DNA of 64,000 nt from Laccaria trichodermophora (GCA_018417955.1 JACTVC010000001.1:558001-622000), one strand, 5' to 3'. Shown: positions 10,992 to 22,061, counted from the first letter of the stretch. Translations and numbers: made by a program. The notes: a model not told the origin generated them from the letters alone.

Positions 10992-11417
10992 CTGCTGCAT
11001 CTGCAATCAATGCAACGTAATAGCAAGAGCTTGCTTTCGAAAACTCTGTTTGATTTTGTATGTTTGTCACAGATTGTGATGCATTAGAACACATATACAG
11101 TCGTGGACAAGCAAAGCCCACTAATAAAAATGGAAATGTATTGATGGCTACCAAAGTGCCCGGAAAACGTGCAGATAGGTTGAGGGAAGCTTCTGGCCAA
11201 ATTTCAGCCAAGTCTCACAAGCCGTTTTGGAGAAAATGGCCATATACAAAAATAGACCCTAAAATTATGGCTGGACACCAAAAAGTGCCAAGAAAAATAT
11301 GAAAAATAGCGGAATCGCTTCCTTTCATGGAGAACAATCTGCCCATCAAGTTTCTAAACAATTTATCGAGCAGTTCTTCTGGAAAAAATTGCCAAACATT
11401 GACCCAAATTGGGCATT

Positions 11418-11832
11418 TACAGTCATCCACCTACTAATGATACACCCAAAATAAGAAATTAGCTTCAACAGATTAGAGCACAACCTTTCTCTACAAAAAT
11501 TACATGAAAATCTCTGATAAATGCCCTTCTATGACCATACCAAATTTCAGAATATTTGACCCCCATTTCACAGAGAAAAATTAAGATTATGGGTGTATCA
11601 TTGAGGGGTGTGACTGTATTTGGCCATTTCTGAAAAACAGTCCATTTTGTATGCTCCACAGCTTTTCCAATTCTGCCTCAATTGCATCCAAATTATGTAC
11701 AGCAGTAGATATGAGTTTTTACTACTTGTTACAACTTGTTTCATGAAAATCGGTGTAGTGTTGAGCAAGATATTTGCTAGTTAAAAGTGTATCAAATGGG
11801 GGTGGTGTATCATTAAGGGGTGGATGACTGTA
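11418..11832. mobile_element. TA-flanked MITE with related terminal repeats
   Basis: The left end reads TACAGTCATCCACC with CTAATGATACACC following. The right end (11804-11832), in reverse complement, reads TACAGTCATCCACC with CCTTAATGATACACC following. A third related end (TACAGTCACACCCC with TCAATGATACACC) closes at 11618, so either a 201-bp or a 415-bp element is possible, or two overlapping ones. TA at both ends and CAGT starts suggest mobilisation by a Tc1/mariner or pogo transposase. No ORF is present. Confidence 0.65.
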
Positions 11833-12185
11833 GTCACTTTTGATGTGACATCTATCACGGGACTAAGAAATTCCATCACACTACTGTCATGTGATCAGTA
11901 ACAGGTCACTTTAGCATAAAAGTTATCGCACTTCCACTGGGAAGGTAGTATCACTACGAAAGCTACATAGAGTGAAAGTAAAGCATATTGCGAGCATAAC
12001 AAATGTATTTTTGTAAATTTTGAGTCAGTATCTCTTTCTTAATGAATATTTCAAAACGGAGAGTCAGGTACAAGTGTTTCTGACCTCATGTATGGGAACC
12101 GGATCAGTAGCCAGCAATGCCCGACCTGGCATAGCCTGGCATGCGATAACGGTCAATCCTTCTTCGTTGCCAAACGCTTGCTGCG

Positions 12186-14488
12186 TCAGTTGATGATAAA
12201 CAGGTCGTCCTCGCCTGCTCTGACATCTGCGGCTCTCTGAGTACCTTGTCTATCGCACCCAGGCACAATCTCAGCATCAAGAGCAGGAATAAAGGCTCCA
12301 CCTTTGGCCTTCAATGGTTGTGGCCGTGGCTTTGGCAAAGAGGGCTGCAACTGGAGGGGAATGATCTCGGCAGGTGGGGTGATTTCCATGGTTTCATCCT
12401 CGACGATGTGTGTTTCAGACCTCGCTTTCCCTTTGCTGCCACCTGGTCGTTTTTCTTTCCTAGCTGTTGCTTCTGCCGCCCTCTGTCGTGCCTTCTCTGC
12501 CTTTGCATCCATCGCCGCAATCCGTTCCCGTTCCTTTTGAGCCTTTTTTTCTGCAGCCGCTGCACGTTTGGCTTCTGTAGCAACTTTTTTGAGAGCCATC
12601 GCTTTGGCCTTTTCGGCGCTTGCAAGGTCCCGCTTCGCATCCCGCTGCGCTTGCCCTATGCACTTCACAGCCAACGCGAAGGCTGCTTTCGTTGCTTTTA
12701 GAGCATCTCGGACTGCTGCTTTTGCTGCAGCTTGTGCATCCCGTTCGGTACGTCGCTTCTCTTCTTCTTCTCCTTTCTCCTGTTCTTTGATGGCTAACTT
12801 GATTGCTTTGAACTGTGCTGCAGCCTCGTGATGCACTGCGGCGATACGATCTTCCCAATCCACCTTGGCCAACGCCTCCATCATCTCCATACTCGTCATA
12901 TGCCGAGCACCCGATCCACCCTCCCGCTTCTTCGGTACTTTCTTCTTTCCAAATAATTGTGCTCTTAGCCGGCCGTTTTCTGCATCCATCAACTTTTGGG
13001 ATGCATAATCCGCTTCCATCTGGGCCTTGGCCTTCTCTGCGAACTCTCGCAACTTCTGGTTTTGTCTAATATAGGCCTCACGTGAGGCGTTACAGCGAAG
13101 TGGTGAAGGGAAGGCGAGGAGTGTATATGCTGCTTGTGGATGATCAGCTTCGGAACCCTCTTCGTCTTGGCTGTTAGTTTCGGCATCCTGGCGCTCCTGG
13201 AGTAATGTGGGGAGGGTGGCAGGTACAGGCTGTGCTGGCTGTGTTGTTGTGTTTAATGCAGGTGTGAATGTGGACTCCTCGATGGCTAAAGGATCAAATG
13301 GCCAGATCCCAGTTTTACGAAATGCAGACTGGATTGTGGATGAGGTGAATGCTCGGGTTCAGGCTTGAGCATATAGTTCCAGGACATTGTACTTTGTTAT
13401 TGCAACGTTCTCCTTGCTGGCTTTGTTGACTTCTGCTTTCCAGCTTGATGCGAGAGGACCAAAGACGCCGACATCACAAGGTTGAAGTCGGTGCGTAGTG
13501 TGTGACGGAAGGCATAACAAAACTATTTGATGTTTTTCACAGAAGTCAACAAAGGGATAACTGCAATGAGAATTGTGTCCATCGAGTATCAACATACGCC
13601 ACCCATTCGACGTATTACGCTTTGCGCTGGCAGGATGAAAGTCGTACATAAGCCACTTGAGGCCGAGATCCATATCTGTCCAACCATTCGGTGAGATTGA
13701 AATACTATTTCTGAATCAGCTAATTATTGTCAGGAAAGATGGTACAATACTTACCTTGCATGGCAAGGGTTATTCTCTGCCCAGGCAAGGTTCCGTCGCT
13801 TGGCCTTGAAGATAACCGATGGTGGTAAAGCCTCCCCATCTGCTGACACAGCTTCAATGACCGTGACAAGCTCCCTATCCCCATTTTCAAGCTGGTGCAC
13901 AGATTTCTGGTCCCAATCAACAAGAGCCTGTGTCCGCTTTCCAACCCCAAGTTGAACACCCTTCTCGTCCATATTATAAAGGTTGTTTGGTGTAATTTTG
14001 TAGCGGGTAATTAAGTCATGGAGAATGTTGAAGAATTCAGTGACTTGAGTCTTGTTCAGTGCCCGTGCGCGACAACATTCAAGGCCTGTGGTCCATCGCG
14101 CAACAAGATCTGGGTGCCGTTTTCTGAAACCGTACACCCACCTTGTTGAAATAGGTCCATCAATAATCACTGAGGCATATTCCGCAACTGAACTGAGTGA
14201 CAGCGGCACGCCTCGCAGACCAAGGGACTTGACCCATTCTTTCAAGACAAGTTCTTGAGACGGCGTGAGTTTCTGCTGGTGAGAATGAGACTCCACTCGT
14301 GTTTTACAACCATTGTATCGTGCTGTGAGTGTTGTAGACAGGACATTGTAAGTGAGTGCTGCTTTTCGAAGTCCTAATTTTGGCTGACCATTGGGTTTCA
14401 ACCCAGATGTGACAACTGCTTTTAACGCGAGCTGCACATGCTCTTCGTCAGGGCTATGACTCGATGATAAGTGTGAGGCAGATGACAT
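12186..14488 (-). pseudogene. pogo/Tigger-like DDE transposase with one in-frame stop
   Basis: Exon 1 is 14488-13755 and exon 2 is 13704-12186, joined across a 51-nt intron. From the N-terminus: a psq/Tc5-type helix-turn-helix region (residues ~20-150, with GISTRWVYGFRKRH-like sequence), then the DDE_1 catalytic core. The acidic residues are visible in NLYNMDEKGVQLG, RMLILDGHNSHC and HRLQPCDVGVFGPL. A long Ala/Lys/Glu-rich coiled-coil tail rich in AAAKAAVRDA-like repeats ends in AGEDDLFIIN. The reading is open throughout except TGA at 13359-13361, where homologues have Arg; a C-to-T change in a CGA codon explains it. The enzyme would cut at terminal repeats such as those at 11096 and 22497. 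It starts at the first ATG before the conserved N-terminus. Without the stop it would be about 750 aa. Confidence 0.85.
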
Positions 14489-14685
14489 GGTATCAGGAAT
14501 AAGGCTCTTGAGAGACAATGTTGTGTTACGTTGGTCAATGGTTGTGTGCACAGCAATTCCGGATCATCCTTTGCTCCTCATGCAATGAGAAACGGAATGG
14601 TCATGTACACGTAGTCCTTTATTCTCGAAGCTATAAATTCTGACCCATTGTGATGTATGACAGTGAGAGCCCGACTACTTTAAAC

Positions 14686-15067
14686 TTAAGACTGTCCACT
14701 CTCTACGTGAGATCCCTTTATTTTGGATGATGCAGTCTCCTCAACACCTTCCGGATCCGTAGCTAAAATGCAAACCTTGTCAAAATATGAGTTGACTGTT
14801 GCTTCAAGGAAGGCACGAGAGCGAGGTGTGAGCGCCTTGTGTGGATTGTAAGTGTTTGTTTGAGCTGCGTTATAAACATCCTCAAGGGGTGGAGGAAGGC
14901 CAGCATCGTTCAAACTACAATAGATTATCATCAGGACACCTCAAAGAACATATAGAATATATAGGAATGATTTACCTTGTGATTAAATCCTCAGTGGCCG
15001 AAGATTCAAGTGAGTGCACATAGTGTGCAGGCATGTGGAGGGTCAGATCAGTGTCGGGAGGCTGCAT
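14686..15067 (-). CDS. Small second ORF of the pogo-like element, unknown function
   Basis: Two exons, 15067-14976 and 14914-14686, split by a 61-nt intron, give about 106 aa beginning MQPPDTDLTLHMPAHYVHSL and ending SHVESGQS. It has no recognisable domain. It lies just upstream of the transposase on the same strand, about 200 bp from its start, and inside the same terminal repeats. A role in the transposon is possible, but it could also be a captured host fragment. The splice join keeps the frame and the donor and acceptor are canonical, which supports real coding sequence. Confidence 0.5.
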
Positions 15068-15848
15068 CTTGGTCGAATACTCTAGTATTGGAGCGAGAAT
15101 TGTCAAAATGACATCAAGGATGCTGGGGGGGTGTACACTCACCAAGTTATACTTGTTTCAGGAGGTGGGAGGTTCATGTTCATCCAATGTTGGACTTTAT
15201 AGTTATCTGGTATCACCTTGCGACAGCATCATGTACGGCTCTCAAAAAATTCTGAAAAATTACAATACCTACATTGAATTGAACTGAATTGACATGCCAA
15301 ATGTTTCGAGGGAGTCTATGCCACTTGTGTTGCTGCAATACAACGGAACTTGAGGATGATGCAGGTTTGTGCCGGAACTTCTAGTTGAGTCTTGCACATC
15401 GGTTTTTACCTTCCCCCAAAGAAGCCAAGTAACAAAGTACCATGTTGGTTGGAGGCTCCTACGTCAGGTTCTGTTTGCAAAAAAAACTGAGGCAAACGGA
15501 GGGAAAGTGACTGAGATATGAGGTGCAAAAGACGAGATGCTATGACATCACATGTTGATTCGGATCTTTGGTCCAATTAAGGTGCTTGTCCACCCATTTA
15601 TTCGTTTGATAGGCGTCCTCTCACTCCATAACTTTGTACGCTAAATCACAATATGCTGGACATTCACTATGTCAAATTACAAGGCATACAGTGAAGCCGT
15701 TGTGTTACAAAATGAGTATTGACCCGGTACTATGAATGACCCGTTAGGGGTCACATGACAGTAGGCTTCCGAAATGCAGGGAAATCCCTTTCTGATAGAT
15801 TCTTTGCCCTTTCTGAGTAGCTTCCAGCCAAAGCCCAGCACAGGTACC
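15068..15848. other. Non-coding upstream part of the pogo-like element
   Basis: I see no gene here. The stretch contains AAGGTGCTTGTCCACCCATT near 15581, which resembles a string near 3184 (AAGGTGCTTGTTCACC), so other small repeat ends may be present. It ends at the retroelement junction at 15848/15849. Confidence 0.4.
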
Positions 15849-16071
15849 AATGAGATAACTCTAGCGCCCTGTGAAATGTAGGAAGGAGGAAGTATTTAAA
15901 TATAGTGAATATTTAAATGCAAGAAATCCGTAGACACGGATAACTTGTTTGTGCTTAGGACTTGCCCTACTTGCTCAAGTCAGATCTTAAATGATAATAA
16001 ATGAGATCCAAGAAGATGGGCAAGACCTGAGCGTCTGAAAGCTCGATTGTGTGCAAAACAACTAGCTATAC
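15849..16071 (-). repeat. Split direct repeat Y2 (terminal)
   Basis: This 223-bp unit runs from AATGAGATAACTC to CAACTAGCTATAC on the + strand and is identical by eye to Y1 (16311-16533). It contains a perfect 10-bp stem, ATTTAAATAT and ATATTTAAAT around AGTGA (15894-15918). Confidence 0.9.
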
Positions 16072-16097
16072 AGACGCTAAGAGGGATGGTGGGTGGG

Positions 16098-16310
16098 TTC
16101 AAAAAATTCACTGAAGTGGAGGGACTCTTTTTACCGCGTCAGAACGATAATTTGAAGGACAAGGAGATGTAGTCTCCTTGTCTAGGATTTGGAGACATAG
16201 TACATAGTGTTTGTACTTATGAGTACAAACACAATATTTCGTTCTGACGCTCGATCGTTATCTTATCCGATAATGAGCTTGCACTCGTTCCTCGTGCTTG
16301 CTCATCGCGG
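16098..16310 (-). repeat. Split direct repeat X2 (internal)
   Basis: This 213-bp unit is identical by eye to X1 (22062-22274) and abuts Y1 without a gap, so X2-Y1 reproduces the junction expected of a circular intermediate. It holds the same multi-stem structure as X1. Confidence 0.9.
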
Positions 16311-16533
16311 AATGAGATAACTCTAGCGCCCTGTGAAATGTAGGAAGGAGGAAGTATTTAAATATAGTGAATATTTAAATGCAAGAAATCCGTAGACACG
16401 GATAACTTGTTTGTGCTTAGGACTTGCCCTACTTGCTCAAGTCAGATCTTAAATGATAATAAATGAGATCCAAGAAGATGGGCAAGACCTGAGCGTCTGA
16501 AAGCTCGATTGTGTGCAAAACAACTAGCTATAC
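16311..16533 (-). repeat. Split direct repeat Y1 (internal)
   Basis: This 223-bp unit is the copy of Y2 next to the 3' end of the tyrosine recombinase gene. About 190 bp of non-coding DNA separates it from the recombinase stop at 16724. Confidence 0.9.
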
Positions 16534-16723
16534 CAACCAGAGTGTAAGCTCACAACAAGCAAGTTGGTTCAGCACAGAGGAACTACCCAATCGAGCAGCA
16601 CTCTGGGAGAAATTTTATAGATTGAAATACAGATACCGGATAGATAAATAAGTATGATAATTGAGCTCAGAAAGGACATTATGAATTGATATAAATACAA
16701 GTTAGATGATCATAGACGAACAA

Positions 16724-18303
16724 TCACAAGGAGAGGTTCCCATCAGAGGCAACAATAAGTGCCGGAGGGATTTTATTGTTAATACGAAACTGTTCGAAGA
16801 TTGCGGCCAACGAGTCCAGATGGGACTTGTTGTATGCTTTTGATGTACTCATCGGAAGAATCTCCTCCATGCGGCGCCAGTAGAGCAGGAAGGCTAGAGA
16901 AGTCCAGCCTCCTGTTGCAGCCACAATTTCTGGAGATACGCCGGCAAGAAGAAGTTCGACGGCACCGCCAATACGAAAGCTATGGCCCAGAACATGGGCG
17001 AGCATGGCAGATGACCAAATGTGATTGCAAAAATTGAGAAATTCATTTTTGAGGAGAAAATTTGATTGAGAGGAAGCGGTCGCATATGCGAAAAGAGGAG
17101 CGGAGTGGTCAACGGACGCATTAACAGCAAGATGATTCTTCAAGGCGGTGACAGGGCACAGGACATCATTCCGTGCAGTTAGAATCACAGAGGCGCCGAG
17201 TTCCTTCGTAGTCTTAGTCCAAGGGATGTGGAAGCTTGCAGAGGAGGAGCCATCCCGCAATGTCCGGAAAGTAATCCTACAGAATATAAGCAGGAGATAC
17301 CAAGAAATAAGAAAATAGCATACATAACGGAGCGAAGTACATGATACGTCTCATCAAAGGCAGCAGCGGTGGTAACAGCCAGCTCGCCTAGCCGTCGACA
17401 GCCAAAAAATGTGCACAGAGCGAGGGCCCAAAGCGCTGCATGGAAAGGAGTGGAGAGATGGAGAGCACGGCGAAGAGCCAACAGGTGCTCAATAGAGACA
17501 GGTGCGCGAAGAGGACGTTTATGCTTTGTCCCTTCTTTGTTCGCAGACACCCGGGCAAGGTGAACCCATTCATCATCTCCATACCAAGGAGCATGATTGA
17601 CGACATGCCATGCACGGATGCCGGAAAGCCAAGAACGTATAGTGTTCCCAGCTTGTCTGCCTTTATACTCCCCAATGAAGGTGCAAAGCAGAGGATAAGA
17701 GGCTGGCATTCGCGCTTCTTCATTGATATCCCACCTGTCACAAAACTGGGTGAAGCGAAGAGTGCCGGCAGCATACGTGGACTTTGTGTTAGGTGCATAT
17801 GCACCGCGGATGGACATCATGGCACTGTTAACCAAGTGTGGGGGAAGAGAAGCAAGGAGGTGTTGTCGGTGATGAGCAGCGTGGGGTGTATCCCAAACAA
17901 ATAAGCGATCTGCAGCAGCGACGTGGGGACGTAGAGAGTTTTGAGAGATTTCCCGTCCTGCATGAGGTTTCCGGGGCTGAATGTGCCGGGATGTTGAAGA
18001 TAATGTATCAGGAGTAAGGTGGTCAGTAGATGTTGGTGATGGTGGTAGTGGAGTAGTTGTAACGTGAAGAGAATGCGGTGCAGGAGCAGATACGTGTGAA
18101 GAAGAGGATGTGATGGTGCGAGGCTTGAAAGGATTACAGAAATTATGACGACGTGTGGGGCGCGGAGGAACGAGATGTGAACCACCCACAGTCGTCTCGA
18201 CAACACGTGTTGCCAGTTTAAAAGGGTGATCTAAGCTGAAAAAAGATGTTAGAATAAACAAGGAGAGACACAGAGTTGTCCTTAAGGAGGCTAACCTAGG
18301 CAT
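16724..18303 (-). CDS. Tyrosine recombinase (integrase) of the Ngaro/PAT-like element
   Basis: Exon 1 is 18303-17324 and exon 2 is 17276-16724 (47-nt intron), 510 aa. The Pro/Ser/Thr-rich N-terminal part leads into a SAM-like core-binding segment (GAYAPNTKSTYAAGTLRFTQ), then the catalytic domain. The Arg is in FFGCRRLGEL, His-x-x-Arg in LGHSFRIGGA, and the nucleophile Tyr in AFLLYWRR. These are the R..HxxR..Y residues of phage-integrase-fold enzymes. It would join the circular cDNA to the target in the nucleus. The start ATG at 18303 overlaps the RT-RNase H stop within the eight bases ATGCCTAG, so translation may be coupled by termination-reinitiation. An upstream start in the same frame cannot be ruled out. 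Confidence 0.85.
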
Positions 18304-20809
18304 GAAGAAAACAAGAGGAAAGCTCATCAGGGAGCTTGAAAGATGGGAAGATTTGCTTCCCAGCAGGTCCTGGTTCCCCGCGCGAGATAGGATCAGCTGG
18401 ATTAGCTTGAGACTCAATGTAGACAGTTTTAAAGACGAGAGATGTAGCCATAAGGATGAGATGCGTACGACGAACTGCAAGGTTAAGATGGATATTACCA
18501 CTACGGCCTTTATCCAGAGCACCAATAGTGCCTTGATTATCAGAATGCACGAGTAGGTGAGCATCTCGAAGACCCCTGGACTCCAAGAAAAGAGCAAGAA
18601 GCTCAATAGCCACAGTCTCGAGCCAGCAAATATCTCGACCTTCAATTTTCCAAGAGGAAGAGAGCTGGAAAGCAGCCCATTCGCCGTCAATGATAATTCC
18701 AATGCCCCATGATGTGGAAGCATCAACGTAGAGCCCAAGGTCAGATAAAGGACCAAGAGGGTGAAGGGATCGGGATACACCACGTAAGGTGAGCTTGACT
18801 AACCACCACTTCAAGTCAGTGATCAGAGAGTGCGGAGGATACTTTGTAAGGAATTCGTCACCATGGAAGGTAGACGCGAAGTTGGAGAGGGAAGGTAGAT
18901 GAGAGCGACCATCTAGATAAACAAAGGCGATGTGACAAAGAGATCCATGAATCTTTTCAACATCGCATAAATGACAAGCTCGGCCTTCAAAGTCAATCAG
19001 AAATTGAAGGATGCGCTGGTGGAATTTGTTTCTCTTTCCCTCTGGCAAGCTAACAAGCTTCCGAGGAACGTCCCAAAGAAATCCGATGAAAGTCGTGATG
19101 AAGGAGAACCGTTCGTCACCCTTCTCATCATGCCAAGGCACTCCTAAAGAAGAAATACGGCGAAGCATCTCGTCGCGATCGTAGTCATAGCGGAAATCCC
19201 CATCGATGAAGGAACCCGAAGGTGAAGGGAATCGAAAGGCTTTCAAATCATCTTCATATTTCGGCACTGGGAAAACACCTTCGGCTCTCCAAATATCGAC
19301 GACGGCATTCGCAATCATGCCAGCATTACTGCTGGCGCAAGCGGCTCCGAATGGGTGAGCATGATTAATAAAGAAATCGTCCGAAGTCCCTTGGACGACA
19401 AGCCAAGGTTTGTGGGATGGAAGAACGGGGCACGTGCGATGGAACTTTTTAATATCGAGAGTGCATGCCTGCGTTCCAGGAGGTGCATGAGAAATCTGTA
19501 CAAAGATCAAAGGGACATGAGCAAGATGTACAGAAAAGAGAGTTAGATACAGCAAGAAGATAAGGATAAGATGATCATTGATGATGTACAAGACACAGCA
19601 AAAGCGAAGTGATAGGCGCAGCCTATAACATATGTGATGACTCTGAAGCATGATACATGCAGCATCATTGCCGCCAATGCACAGAGATGTCATCACGCTC
19701 GACGCATGGAAGATAATCATCACACTCAACGTGTGGAAGAGGAGTCATCGCGCTCAACGCACGGAAGAGGGATCATCACGCTCAACACGTGGAAGATAAT
19801 CATCGTGCCAGCGGCACGGAAGAGAAAGGATGATACAGAAAATAGGTAACTTGCATGAAGCAAAAATACCCAAGGAGCGACTGAGCACAAGACCAGCGCT
19901 AGTAAGAAAGCATCTCCACGCACGAAACGCAAAGGAGATGCATAAGAAGAAGGAAGAAAGGTGGGGAAAGGAACAGAATAGAGAGATACTCACGATGTCA
20001 GCCACTTTGGATGCGGTGTCAAAACGCGTAGGGAAGTCATCCTTGCGGATGTATGAATTAACGGAAGCGTGAATCTTGGAAGCCTTTGAAAGGTGTTGGC
20101 AAACCCTCAATTTGTCGTGTACCCCAGGTTCTTGTGGCTGAACAGAGACGATAAGGGATGAGGACTGAAAGGGGCCACGCAGAATCCGCTCTGCAACTTG
20201 TCGGGAAAACGGGCCTGAAAGTCTGCCGGCTTTGACTTCTTTAGTAAGGTAGTCGGCGACGGTGTCGGGGTAAGAAAGGATAGAAGGGTTGTTAGGCATG
20301 ATAACGGTCTGAGAGAGATCAGGCATGTGCCCGATAGGGAAGCCAAAGCGCAGATTGAAGGGGAGGAGGGGATAGCTTTTGAGAAGGTCATGTTTGCGCA
20401 GTAAGAACGCGAAGGCGTCGGGATGATATGGGTGCAGGATTCTGTGGAAAAGAAGAGATTCCTCAGAAGAGGTGCAATTCAAGGGGGGACGAGGGATAAT
20501 TGAGGAGAAGTCAGAATAAGGAAGATGCAGAGAAAGCGATGCCTGGACAAAAGCCTCAGTTTGAGGGTCGCGAACGGCAAGTCCACGAGAAGGCGTGGTG
20601 ATGTTTGCTGCCACAGAAGGAACAAAGGTGGGCGCGTTCGTCTTTGTGAGAGCATGGGTGTCCGCGGTCGCCTCTAAGGTTCCAGCTGATACAGATGACG
20701 CGGTTGTCAGGACTGAGGAGGTTGTGGTCGCTGTACTTTGACCATACTGCCTTGCCGTCAGCTTTGAACTTGACGAGTACGGTGCTATCGGCGTGTTGTG
20801 TTGCGTCAT
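18296..20809 (-). CDS. Reverse transcriptase-RNase H of the Ngaro/PAT-like element
   Basis: Exon 1 is 20809-19994 and exon 2 is 19495-18296, 671 aa, joined in frame over a 498-nt intron. The RT domain begins near residue 150 (LRFGFPIGHMPDL) with APPGTQACTLDIKKFHRT, GAACASSNAGM and the catalytic YEDD box (VPKYEDDLKAF). RNase H follows with acidic residues in GLYVDASTSWG, ETVAIELLAL, VHSDNQGTIGA and NPADPISRG. The product copies element RNA into DNA. The first ATG in frame (20809) lies inside the Gag ORF, so Gag and RT overlap by about 250 nt in different frames; synthesis by frameshift, internal initiation or spliced message is possible. The large intron, unusual for this genome, contains a 27-28 bp minisatellite. 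Confidence 0.85.
19691..19828. repeat. Five-copy 27-28 bp minisatellite inside the RT intron
   Basis: Units start at 19691, 19718, 19746, 19774 and 19801 and follow the pattern CATCACGCTCAACGCRTGGA, then AGA plus a short variable end. Copies differ at a few positions. The array makes up over a quarter of the 498-nt intron. Confidence 0.85.
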
Positions 20810-22031
20810 GGCCTCGCTCAGCACAGATAAGGCAGTCGGGCGTCGAGGAGGAAGACTTGCCACTGCCTGACGAAAAGGGCTGGGAGGGACGTGTCTGAGA
20901 AGAGCGAGGGGTGAGTCGTGGTGTGAGCTTCCCAAGCGTCGCACTGAGAGGAGTCTTGGTGGGCTCAGACGCAATCATCCCACGAATGTCAGCCATCATT
21001 TCACGCTGCTTCTCGGAGAGCTTGTAGGCCTGGTAGTACCGAGCAGCGTTGAATTCACCATATTTCGCCCAATGTTCCTGACGGAACTTCAGCTCATCAG
21101 CCTTCCAGGCATCGTAGAGGTCGTCTTTAGTATCTTGAGCAGTGTAGAAGCAAAAATGGTCGTTATACCAATTGCTATGAGCCTCTCCAGTCCCTTCCTC
21201 GTCACGTTCTTTCTGGAAAAGATACATGTTACCGGCAGCCTCTGTCCATTGACTACAAGACAATGAGAGTTCCTTCCCAAAGCGCAGAGAGAGTTTTTCG
21301 ATATCGAGAATAACAGTTCCCTTCGTCTCACCGGGATTCGGATTAGTCTTCGTTGTGGGTAACGTAGAAGCCTCGACATTCAAGATGTTGAGATTCTTAT
21401 TAAGAAAGAAAGGCAGAGGTACGGCAATGCAGATTTCAGTGTCAAAGAGGCTCTGAGGAAAGGTAGCGTGCCATGGGACCCCAACAACCCAAGGCACCAT
21501 TTTTTGGCCGTTCATGCAGCGCCGCTTCGCAATCCTAGCGTCTTCGGCAGACGGCTTAACGTCGTCATTAGTCTTCCTCTTGATTTTCGACTTTTCTTTA
21601 ATCTCCTCATCAGCCATCCATTTAGCAAGTTTAGCATAGATCAAGTTAGGGAATGAAGCCGCAAAAGAAGGGATGCGGAAGCGGTTCAAATCAGCCTCAT
21701 CAAGGGAAATCAGAGAAGCCTCGTCAGATCCGGGCTCCGGATGGGCGGTAGGGTTCAAGATGTGGTTGAAAGTCTTCCGAGACCTCACCGCATTTTTTTC
21801 TTCGATGTCTTTGTTCATCTGGAGAAGAGATAGCAGAGGAAGGTTCTTGAGCGTTGTAATGATAGCTGGTGAAGTATGGGTACGAGGAACACGGGGGGCT
21901 GCAACAAAAGAGTCAAGGGTAGCCGCTGTCTGAGAAGCAGGTGTAGCAGCTGTCTGAGAAAGAGGCGTAGTAGCCGTCTGAGAGCTTCCAGCAGTAGCGG
22001 CGGTTTGAGAGGATTGGGGAGTGTCGGCCAT
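20556..22031 (-). CDS. Gag-like protein of the Ngaro/PAT-like element
   Basis: A single 491-aa ORF starts 31 bp inside repeat X1's inner edge. The N-terminus is built of SQTAAT-type repeats (SQTATTPLSQTAATPASQTA). The middle holds a conserved globular part (KRRCMNGQKMVPWVVGVPWH). The C-terminus is Cys/His-rich: CLICAERGHDATQH, then CSHKDERAHLCSFCGSKHHH ending in a final Cys, which look like zinc-binding knuckles for nucleic acid. It is the expected structural protein of a DIRS-order element; the family call rests on position and the Cys/His pattern. Confidence 0.8.
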   Translation of the reverse strand: MADTPQSSQTAATAGSSQTATTPLSQTAATPASQTAATLDSFVAAPRVPRTHTSPAIITTLKNLPLLSLLQMNKDIEEKNAVRSRKTFNHILNPTAHPEPGSDEASLISLDEADLNRFRIPSFAASFPNLIYAKLAKWMADEEIKEKSKIKRKTNDDVKPSAEDARIAKRRCMNGQKMVPWVVGVPWHATFPQSLFDTEICIAVPLPFFLNKNLNILNVEASTLPTTKTNPNPGETKGTVILDIEKLSLRFGKELSLSCSQWTEAAGNMYLFQKERDEEGTGEAHSNWYNDHFCFYTAQDTKDDLYDAWKADELKFRQEHWAKYGEFNAARYYQAYKLSEKQREMMADIRGMIASEPTKTPLSATLGKLTPRLTPRSSQTRPSQPFSSGSGKSSSSTPDCLICAERGHDATQHADSTVLVKFKADGKAVWSKYSDHNLLSPDNRVICISWNLRGDRGHPCSHKDERAHLCSFCGSKHHHAFSWTCRSRPSN

Positions 22032-22061
22032 CGCAAAGTTGAGGAAAAACGGTTGAAAAAA

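Noticed and set aside
12246..12831. Long open frames on the + strand and other frames opposite the transposase tail
   Set aside because: They are shadows of the Ala/Lys/Glu-rich coiled-coil coding sequence on the minus strand, whose composition keeps other frames open.
17185..18783. A 532-aa reading of the recombinase frame starting at 18783
   Set aside because: Its first part runs through the RT-RNase H coding region in another frame. The ATG at 18303, overlapping the RT stop, is the more likely start.
19754..20974. RT frame starting at 20974 and read through the intron to 19754
   Set aside because: The codon at 20974 is TTG, and the read-through part is the repeat-rich intron. RT motifs resume only after the acceptor at 19496.
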